Positions 1 through 5,231 of a stretch of DNA of 6,777 nt are shown here, piece after piece. Origin of the DNA: Collinsella sp. CAG:166 (GTDB lineage: Bacteria; Actinomycetota; Coriobacteriia; Coriobacteriales; Coriobacteriaceae); assembly GCA_000434535.1 (NCBI GenBank), contig FR878627.1, positions 1,199 through 7,975 of the forward strand, read 5' to 3'. Position numbers and translations under genes: made by a program. How positions within the stretch are numbered: position 1 is the stretch's first letter; every line of letters starts with the position of its first letter. A model generated the notes under the pieces. It was not told the origin of the DNA and made no database searches. It saw only the letters and a program-made list of their open reading frames with translations.

Positions 1-131
1 GTGTGCTCTTCTTAAATCATGCATTGTAGCAGTCAAAGTGCGTTAAGATACTTCCCCAGTATTGGGCGCCCAAGGTTGGGCTGGGTCCTACGAGGCCTGC
101 AGCCGACCGGTCGCATGGAAAAAGGAGAAAC
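1..131 (+). promoter_or_regulatory. guaB leader / upstream region
   Basis: Non-coding stretch ahead of guaB. It opens with TGTGCTCTTC (2-11) followed by TT, which looks like the 3' half of a terminator hairpin of an upstream gene cut off by the window edge; the same 10-mer forms half of a hairpin before leuS. A weak -10-like TAAGAT sits at 44-49, but I find no matching -35 at 16-18 bp, so no promoter is called. A perfect 12-bp palindrome TTGGGCGCCCAA (62-73) and a perfect 10-bp palindrome CGACCGGTCG (104-113) follow. CCCAG (55-59) and CTGGG (81-85) can close a stem around the first. The guaB ribosome binding site AAAGGAG lies at 121-127. No purine riboswitch core is recognisable. Any regulatory role is inference. 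Confidence 0.4.
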
Positions 132-1643
132 ATGGCTACGTTCTTTCCCGGTGAGTCCCACACGTTTTCGGAGTATCTGCTGGTCCCTGGCTACTCGTCC
201 TCGCAGTGCATCCCCAACAACGTCTCTCTTAAGACGCCGCTGACCCGCTTTAAGCGCGGTGAGAAGCCGGCAATCACCCTGAACATCCCCATGGTTTCCG
301 CCATCATGCAGTCCGTCTCGGGCGTCGACATGGGTGTCGCGCTCGCTACTGAGGGTGGCCTGTCCTTCATTTACGGTTCCCAGAGCGCCGAGTCCGAGGC
401 CGCTATGGTCAAGGCCGTCAAGGATCACAAGGCTGGTTTCGTCCAGTCCGATTCCACGCTGACCCCCGACATGACCATGGAGCAGGTCATCGAGCTCAAG
501 GAGAAGACCGGTCACTCCACCATGCCGGTTACCGACGACGGTACTCCCAAGGGTAAGCTCCTGGGCATCGTCACCAGCCGTGACTATCGCCCCAGTCGCG
601 ATGACCACCAGACGAAGGTCTCCGAGTTCATGACCCCGCGTGAGCAGCTCATCGTGGGCGACAAGAACATCAGCCTCAAGGTTGCCAACGACGTCATCTG
701 GGACAACAAGCTCAACGCTCTGCCCATCGTCGACGACAACGATCATCTCATGGGCATCGTCTTCCGCAAGGACTACGACAGCCACAAGACCAACCCCAAC
801 GAGCTACTCGATAACGACAAGCGCTACATGGTCGGTGCTGGTATCAACACCCGCGACTATGCCGAGCGCGTGCCGCTGCTCATCGAGGCCGGCGCCGATG
901 TCCTGTGCATCGACTCTTCCGAGGGCTTCAGCGAGTGGCAGAAGCGCACCATCGAGTGGATTCGCGCCAACTACGGCGAGGACGTCAAGGTCGGTGCCGG
1001 TAACGTCGTCGACGCCGAGGGCTTCCGCTTTTTGGCCGACTGCGGTGCCGACTTCATCAAGGTCGGTATCGGCGGCGGTTCCATCTGCATCACCCGTGAG
1101 ACCAAGGGTATCGGCCGCGGTCAGGCCACTGCGCTGATCGACGTCTGCCGCGCTCGCGACGAGTATTACGAGGAGACCGGCGTCTACGTGCCCGTGTGCT
1201 CTGACGGCGGCATCGTCTACGACTACCACATGACGCTCGCCCTTGCCATGGGTGCCGACTTTATGATGCTGGGTCGCTACTTCGCCCGCTTTGACGAGAG
1301 CCCGACCGAGCGCGTCAATGTCAACGGCCAGTACATGAAGGAGTACTGGGGCGAGGGTTCCGCGCGTGCCCGCAACTGGCAGCGCTACGACCTGGGCGGC
1401 GCCGCGAAGCTCAGCTTCGTCGAGGGCGTCGACTCCTACGTTCCCTACGCCGGCTCCCTCAAGGACGGCGTGGGTGGCACGCTCTACAAGGTCAAGTCCA
1501 CGATGTGCAACTGCGGTGCCCTCTCGATCCCCGAGCTCCAGGAAAAGGCACGCCTGACCCTGGTGAGCTCGACCTCGATCGTCGAAGGCGGAGCCCACGA
1601 CGTTGTCGTGAAGGATTCTCAACAGTCCGTATCTTATCGATAA
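132..1643 (+). CDS. guaB: IMP dehydrogenase, Tritrichomonas foetus-like type
   Basis: Catalyses NAD-dependent oxidation of IMP to XMP, the committed step of GTP synthesis, in the cytosol, normally as a tetramer. The protein is 503 aa, a full-length (beta/alpha)8 barrel with an inserted pair of CBS domains at about residues 105-220 (VTDDGTP...LGIVTSRDY, then LNALPIVDDNDHLMGIVFRKDY). Visible active-site elements are the NAD-side Asp261 in CIDSSEGFSEWQ, the catalytic loop GIGGGSICITRE with the nucleophile Cys319, SDGGIVYDYHM binding the IMP phosphate, and the mobile flap YWGEGSARARNWQRYD with the Arg418-Tyr419 dyad. From memory the residue numbers coincide with those of the T. foetus enzyme, also 503 aa. 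Start: ATG at 132, four bases after AAAGGAG; no better in-frame upstream start. The gene is followed by a strong stem-loop and stands as its own unit, apart from guaA. Function is secure; close relationship to the protist enzyme is inferred from recalled sequence. Confidence 0.97.
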   Translation: MATFFPGESHTFSEYLLVPGYSSSQCIPNNVSLKTPLTRFKRGEKPAITLNIPMVSAIMQSVSGVDMGVALATEGGLSFIYGSQSAESEAAMVKAVKDHKAGFVQSDSTLTPDMTMEQVIELKEKTGHSTMPVTDDGTPKGKLLGIVTSRDYRPSRDDHQTKVSEFMTPREQLIVGDKNISLKVANDVIWDNKLNALPIVDDNDHLMGIVFRKDYDSHKTNPNELLDNDKRYMVGAGINTRDYAERVPLLIEAGADVLCIDSSEGFSEWQKRTIEWIRANYGEDVKVGAGNVVDAEGFRFLADCGADFIKVGIGGGSICITRETKGIGRGQATALIDVCRARDEYYEETGVYVPVCSDGGIVYDYHMTLALAMGADFMMLGRYFARFDESPTERVNVNGQYMKEYWGEGSARARNWQRYDLGGAAKLSFVEGVDSYVPYAGSLKDGVGGTLYKVKSTMCNCGALSIPELQEKARLTLVSSTSIVEGGAHDVVVKDSQQSVSYR

Positions 1644-1662
1644 GGTAAGAACCTCACATAAA

Positions 1663-1677
1663 GGTTGAGTATCAACC
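1663..1677 (+). repeat. small stem-loop just after guaB
   Basis: GGTTGA (1663-1668) and TCAACC (1672-1677) form a perfect 6-bp stem with a GTA loop, 19 bases after the guaB stop. An overlapping alternative is AACCT (1650-1654) with AGGTT (1662-1666). There is no T-tract, so it is not a terminator on its own; it may be chance or a 3'-end stabilising structure ahead of the larger hairpin at 1692. Confidence 0.35.
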
Positions 1678-1691
1678 ACGTTATTTAGATA

Positions 1692-1735
1692 AAGCGAGAT
1701 GCCTGCAAGTCGCAGGCATCTCGCTTGTCGTATTT
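1692..1735 (+). terminator. guaB terminator hairpin
   Basis: A perfect 15-bp stem (1692-1706 with 1712-1726), beginning AAGCGAGATGCC, has a 5-nt AAGTC loop. It is followed by GTCGTATTT, a poor T-tract. The 5' side is A/T-rich (TTATTTAGATAA), so on the opposite strand the hairpin is followed by CTTTATCTAAATAA, and it could also stop antisense transcripts. Position 49 bases after the guaB stop fits a guaB terminator. The stem is seen directly; how well it terminates without a clean T-run is inference. Confidence 0.7.
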
Positions 1736-1760
1736 GCTATCATCAGTCAAGTTAACCTTA

Positions 1761-1879
1761 GGGTCGGTCGGCTTGGCTTTGTTCGCTACAAGTTCCGCAC
1801 GCAAAGAAGAGCACTTAATGTGCTCTTCGTCTTGCGCAGGACTGTCCGCAGTAGCGAACAAAGCCAAGCCGACCGGCCC
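1761..1879 (+). repeat. 119-nt nested palindrome in the leuS leader
   Basis: The left arm 1761-1789 and right arm 1851-1879 are reverse complements at 28 of 29 positions; the exception is T1764 opposite G1876, a G-U pair in RNA. The 61-nt centre holds a second hairpin: GAAGAGCAC (1806-1814), loop TTAAT, GTGCTCTTC (1820-1828), extended across a small internal loop by CGCAA (1800-1804) with TTGCG (1832-1836). The right arm ends 24 nt before the leuS ATG and 11 nt before its AAAGGAG. The arms contain GGCTTGGC and TTCGCTAC. It could be a leader RNA structure controlling leuS, a mobile-type palindromic intergenic repeat, or a double terminator-like element. No T-box consensus (AGGGTGG / ACCGCG) and no clean T-run follow it. 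The structure is certain from sequence; the function is unknown. Confidence 0.85.
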
Positions 1880-1902
1880 CAGCTAAGATTAAAGGAGCTG
1901 AT

Positions 1903-4479
1903 ATGTGCGATTGCACAGATCATAAGGACGAGATCCCTGCCTACGACGCGCAGGCCATTGAGTCCAGGTGGATGAAGGCCTGGGAGGACTCCAACCTCTT
2001 TGCCGTCGACACCGACGACAGCAAGCCCAAGAAGTACGTGCTCGAGATGTTCCCGTATCCGTCGGGCGACCTGCACATGGGCCACGCGCGCAACTATACT
2101 ATCGGCGATGCCATGGCCCGTCAGGCCCGCATGCGCGGCTACGACGTGTTGCATCCCATCGGCTTTGACGCCTTTGGCCTGCCCGCCGAAAACGCCGCCA
2201 TCAAGCACAATACGCAGGCTGCCGCCTGGACGTATAAGAACATGGACCAGGCGCTCGCCACGATGAAGCGCATGGGCTTCTCCTACGATCTGGATCGCAT
2301 GGTCAAGACCTGCAGCCCCGACTACTACCGCTGGGGTCAGTGGATCTTTGAGAAGCTGTGGGAAAAGGGCCTGGTCTACCGCAAGAAGAACCCGGTTAAC
2401 TGGTGTCCCACCTGCAAGACCGTTCTGGCCAACGAGCAGGTCACCGAGGGTAAGTGCTGGCGCTGCGGTACCGAGCCCGAGAAGCGCGACCTTGAGCAAT
2501 GGTACTTCAAGATCACCGAGTACTCCCAGGAGCTGCTCGACGATCTGGAGAAGCTCCCCGGCTGGCCCGAGCGCGTCAAGCAGATGCAGGCCAACTGGAT
2601 CGGTCGCTCCGAGGGCGCCGAGGTCGACTTTACCCTGTGCGACCAGCATGGCGAGCCCATCGAGGGCGATGAGGGCAAGATCACCGTCTTCACCACGCGT
2701 GCCGATACCCTTTTTGGCGTCTCCTTCTTCGTCCTGGCTCCCGAGTACGCCGGCCTGCACGAGCTCGTCGAGGGCACGGAGTACGAGGAGGCCGTCACCA
2801 AGATCGTTGAGGACTCCAAGCATATCTCTGCCGTCGAGCGTGCCCAGGGCACCCTCGAGAAGCACGGTGCCTTCACGGGCCGCTATGTGGTAAACCCCGT
2901 CAACGGCGAGAAGGTCCCCGTGTGGGTTGCCGATTATGTCGTTGCCGACTACGGTACAGGTGCCGTCATGGCCGTTCCCTGTGGCGACCAGCGCGACTTT
3001 GAGTTTGCCCGTAAGTACGACCTGCCGATCGTGCCGATCATCCTCGACGATGACGACCGCGCTGCCGTCGAGGCCAGCGGCGAGACCATCGATACCTTCC
3101 ATGCTGAGACCGTCGACTGGGATTGCGCCCACGCTGCCGAGGGCACGCTGGTCCAGTCCGGCAAGTACACCGGCATGCGCGGCGGTAAGCACTCCGAGGG
3201 CGAGGCTGCGATCGTGGCCGACCTTGAGGCCATGGGCTGCGGTCGTCGCAAGGTCGAGTTCCGTCTGCGCGACTGGCTCATCAGCCGCCAGCGCTATTGG
3301 GGCAACCCCATCCCGGCCATCCACTGCGAGCACTGCGGCATCGTGCCCGTGCCCGAGGATCAGCTGCCGGTGACGCTGCCCGAGAACCTGGACCTGGGCG
3401 CCGGCGAGACCCTCGCCGAGTGCAAGGAGTTCTACGAGACCACCTGCCCGGTCTGCGGCCGCCCGGCCAAGCGCGAGACCGATACCATGGACACCTTCAC
3501 CTGCTCCAGCTGGTATTACCTGCGCTATACCGATCCGCACAACACTGAGCTGCCCTTCTCCCGTGAGGCTGCCGACCGTTGGATGCCCGTCGATAACTAC
3601 ATCGGCGGCATCGAGCACGCTATTTTGCACCTGCTCTACAGCCGCTTCTTTACCAAGGCATTGCGCGACCTGGGCCTGCTGAGCGTGGACGAGCCCTTCA
3701 CCAACCTGCTGTGCCAGGGCATGGTCAAGGACGAGAACGGCGACACCATGTCCAAGTCCAAGGGCAATGTCGTGCCCCCGAGCTCGGTCATCGAGCCCTA
3801 CGGTGCCGACACCATGCGTTTGGCGATCCTGTTTATCGCCCCGCCCGAGAAGGACTTCGACTGGGATCCCAAGGCCGTCGAGGGCGCCAACCGCTTTATC
3901 AAGCGCGCCTGGCGTATCGTTTGGCAGCTCGTCCAGTCCGGCGATGCCAACGTGGCCTTCGACAAGTCCGCGCTCGACGAGGTTGCGATGAAGCTCTATC
4001 GCGAGCGTCACCGCACCATCGCCAAGTGCACTGAGGACTTCGACCGCGGCCAGTTCAACACCGCGATCTCGGCCGTCATGGAGCTCGTCAACGCGGCGAG
4101 CGCCTATCTCAACGCCACTGAGGGTGCTGACCGCGACAAGGCTCTGTGCTACGGCGTGGCTAAGGATATCGTGAGCGTCCTTGCCCCTATCTGCCCGTTC
4201 TGGGCCGACGAGCTGTGGCACGAGGCACTCGGCTGCGAGGGCAACGCCTACACCGCCGCCTGGCCCGAGTTCGACCTGGCCGAGTCCGTTGAGGACACGG
4301 TGCAGATCGTGGTCCAGGTGCTCGGCAAGGTCCGCGGCCGCGTCGACGTTGCCCGCGATGCCTCCAATGAGGATATGCAGGCTGCCGCCGAGGCCGCCGT
4401 CGCCAAGTGGCTCGAGGGCAAGACAGTCGTCAAGGCCATCTGCGTGCCCGGCAAGCTGGTCAACCTGGTGGTCAAGTAA
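1903..4479 (+). CDS. leuS: leucyl-tRNA synthetase
   Basis: Attaches leucine to tRNA-Leu in the cytosol; class I aminoacyl-tRNA synthetase. At 858 aa it matches the usual bacterial length (about 860). Domains in order: Rossmann catalytic fold with the HIGH-type motif HMGH at residues 58-61 (in FPYPSGDLHMGHARNYTIGD); zinc-type knuckle CPTC 168-171 with CWRC 185-188; CP1 editing domain with TTRADTLFG (Thr264-Thr265) and DYGTGAVMAVPCGDQRDFEFA (349-367; Asp362 and Asp365 kept); second Cys pair set CEHC 475-478 and CPVC 515-518; KMSKS-type loop TMSKS 615-619 (Thr replaces the first Lys); helical anticodon-binding domain and the C-terminal domain ending VKAICVPGKLVNLVVK. Start: ATG at 1903, five bases after AAAGGAG (1891-1897). 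It stands alone between two hairpins, so is probably its own transcript controlled through the palindromic leader. An antisense reading frame across it is a codon-bias shadow. Confidence 0.98.
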   Translation: MCDCTDHKDEIPAYDAQAIESRWMKAWEDSNLFAVDTDDSKPKKYVLEMFPYPSGDLHMGHARNYTIGDAMARQARMRGYDVLHPIGFDAFGLPAENAAIKHNTQAAAWTYKNMDQALATMKRMGFSYDLDRMVKTCSPDYYRWGQWIFEKLWEKGLVYRKKNPVNWCPTCKTVLANEQVTEGKCWRCGTEPEKRDLEQWYFKITEYSQELLDDLEKLPGWPERVKQMQANWIGRSEGAEVDFTLCDQHGEPIEGDEGKITVFTTRADTLFGVSFFVLAPEYAGLHELVEGTEYEEAVTKIVEDSKHISAVERAQGTLEKHGAFTGRYVVNPVNGEKVPVWVADYVVADYGTGAVMAVPCGDQRDFEFARKYDLPIVPIILDDDDRAAVEASGETIDTFHAETVDWDCAHAAEGTLVQSGKYTGMRGGKHSEGEAAIVADLEAMGCGRRKVEFRLRDWLISRQRYWGNPIPAIHCEHCGIVPVPEDQLPVTLPENLDLGAGETLAECKEFYETTCPVCGRPAKRETDTMDTFTCSSWYYLRYTDPHNTELPFSREAADRWMPVDNYIGGIEHAILHLLYSRFFTKALRDLGLLSVDEPFTNLLCQGMVKDENGDTMSKSKGNVVPPSSVIEPYGADTMRLAILFIAPPEKDFDWDPKAVEGANRFIKRAWRIVWQLVQSGDANVAFDKSALDEVAMKLYRERHRTIAKCTEDFDRGQFNTAISAVMELVNAASAYLNATEGADRDKALCYGVAKDIVSVLAPICPFWADELWHEALGCEGNAYTAAWPEFDLAESVEDTVQIVVQVLGKVRGRVDVARDASNEDMQAAAEAAVAKWLEGKTVVKAICVPGKLVNLVVK

Positions 4480-4506
4480 GCGCTGCGCGCATAGTTGACA
4501 TAAAAA

Positions 4507-4543
4507 GCGAGGGACGAATCCGCAGGGAGTCGCCCCTCGTCTT
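4507..4543 (+). terminator. leuS terminator-like hairpin
   Basis: GCGAGGG (4507-4513) pairs with CCCTCGT (4534-4540, the outermost pair a G-T wobble). After an A/C mismatch, CGA (4515-4517) pairs with TCG (4530-4532), and TCC (4519-4521) with GGA (4526-4528) around a GCAG loop. It lies 28 bases after the leuS stop. On the + strand it is followed by CTTGGTT, a weak T-tract; on the - strand the hairpin is followed by CTTTTTA, a better one. It shares the 5' sequence AAAGCGAG with the guaB hairpin (1691-1698 and 4504-4511). Likely ends leuS transcription and may block antisense transcription. Confidence 0.55.
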
Positions 4544-4628
4544 GGTTATGGATACTTGCGACAACACCCAATTATCCATTTCTTGTGGAGAACCTGTGCT
4601 CAGGCTGACCTGCGGGTTTGTGTTGTGG

Positions 4629-4657
4629 TTGCACGTTTGTGCAGGTATTGGTATAGT
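4629..4657 (+). promoter_or_regulatory. sigma70-type promoter of the rimP-nusA-infB operon
   Basis: A -35 box TTGCAC (4629-4634, 4 of 6 to consensus) and a -10 box TATAGT (4652-4657, 5 of 6) are separated by exactly 17 bp. The -10 is extended by TG one base upstream (T4649-G4650). This predicts a start near 4664 and a leader of about 72 nt before rimP. A short dyad, TGCAC (4630-4634) and GTGCA (4639-4643), overlaps the -35 and might be an operator or chance. It is the best promoter in the window. Confidence 0.75.
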
Positions 4658-4682
4658 TTGCTTGCAAATGAAGTTGTAATTG

Positions 4683-4715
4683 AAAGAAGTGGGGTTTCGG
4701 CCCCGCTTCTTTTTT
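4683..4715 (+). terminator. intrinsic terminator / attenuator in the rimP leader
   Basis: The stem 4683-4694 pairs with 4701-4712: GGGG with CCCC, one T-G wobble, then AAAGAAG with CTTCTTT. The loop is TTTCGG, a TTCG tetraloop closed by a T-G pair, and six T residues run 4710-4715. It lies between the promoter (-10 at 4652-4657) and the rimP ribosome binding site GGAGG (4724-4728), in the sense direction of the operon and about 20 nt after the expected transcript start, so it can only act on rimP-nusA-infB transcripts. In Bacillus subtilis the nusA operon is reported to be controlled by NusA-dependent attenuation in its leader; the same logic here is inference. No alternative antiterminator stem is obvious in the 20 nt upstream. 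Confidence 0.85.
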
Positions 4716-4735
4716 GTATGGATGGAGGTGCCGCA

Positions 4736-5230
4736 ATGGTCAAGACCAAGACCGAGCAGGCGATCATCGACGCGCTCGAGGCCGTCGCTCCCCAGCACGA
4801 TGTCGACATCGTCGACGTTGAGCTCGTGGGTGCCACCAAGGCCCCCTGCGTGCGTGTGCGTATCGAGGGTGCCGAGGGTCAGAGCCTGTCGCTCAATGAC
4901 GTCACGGCCAACACCAAATGGGTCGGCGATGTGATTGAGGAGCTCGACCCCATCTCTTCGAGCTATACGCTCGAGGTGTCGAGCCCGGGTATGGCGCGCC
5001 CGCTGCGCCGCCCGCGTGACTTTGCCCGCTTTGTGGGCGAGAACTGCGAGCTCACCTCCACCGCCACCGAGGGCCGTCGCAAGTACGCCGGCAAGATTGC
5101 CGCCGCCACCGAGACGAACGTGACCCTCGAGCTCGAGGACGGCGAGTCCGTTACCCTCGATTTCTCTGATGTTAAAAAGTGCAAGTTGAAGCCCACCTAT
5201 GACTTCAAGCCCGCGAAGGAAGGAAAGTAA
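4736..5230 (+). CDS. rimP: ribosome maturation factor RimP
   Basis: Binds the assembling 30S subunit and helps late maturation of 16S rRNA and the S12 region. 164 aa, slightly above the usual 150 or so. The N-terminal alpha/beta domain (about 1-85) ends in the family signature LEVSSPGMARPLRRPRDFARFVG (residues 79-101); the SH3-like C-terminal domain (about 90-155) contains KYAGKIAAATETNVTLEL and a closing FSDVKKCKLKP. Typical RimP has LDRPL where this one has MARPL. Start: ATG at 4736, seven bases after GGAGG (4724-4728). An in-frame ATG at 4718 lies upstream of that site and in the terminator's shadow, so it is not chosen. First gene of the operon with nusA and infB, which is the conserved bacterial order. 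Confidence 0.95.
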   Translation: MVKTKTEQAIIDALEAVAPQHDVDIVDVELVGATKAPCVRVRIEGAEGQSLSLNDVTANTKWVGDVIEELDPISSSYTLEVSSPGMARPLRRPRDFARFVGENCELTSTATEGRRKYAGKIAAATETNVTLELEDGESVTLDFSDVKKCKLKPTYDFKPAKEGK

Positions 5231-5231
5231 G

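Noticed and set aside
33..785. 250-codon open frame on the - strand over guaB, with another at 804-1679
   Set aside because: Repetitive hydrophobic/acidic shadow composition opposite a certain guaB gene.
1738..1743. TATCAT as a -10 box for leuS
   Set aside because: No -35-like sequence at suitable spacing (it would fall in the guaB terminator stem); no confident leuS promoter could be assigned.
1818..1886. 22-codon + strand frame (MCSSSCAGLSAV...) in the leuS leader as a possible leader peptide
   Set aside because: Only one Leu codon, no convincing ribosome binding site (only GAAGAG nearby), and its sequence is dictated by the palindrome arms.
1644..1902. T-box riboswitch before leuS
   Set aside because: No AGGGTGGNACCGCG-like antiterminator core and no terminator with a T-run after it; the structure is a simple nested palindrome.
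1786..4221. 811-codon open frame on the - strand across leuS
   Set aside because: Product has low-complexity Gly/Leu/Val/Asp composition typical of the reverse strand of G/C-ending codons; no recognisable domain; leuS is clearly the real gene.
4495..4500. Perfect -35 box TTGACA just after leuS
   Set aside because: No -10-like sequence at 16-18 bp (the region is ATCCGC inside a hairpin).
4668..4679. Three-codon ATG-AAG-TTG-TAA frame in the rimP leader
   Set aside because: No ribosome binding site and too close to the predicted transcript start; most likely chance.
4718..4735. In-frame ATG at 4718 as an earlier rimP start
   Set aside because: It lies upstream of the GGAGG site that correctly serves ATG 4736, and only two bases after the terminator T-run.
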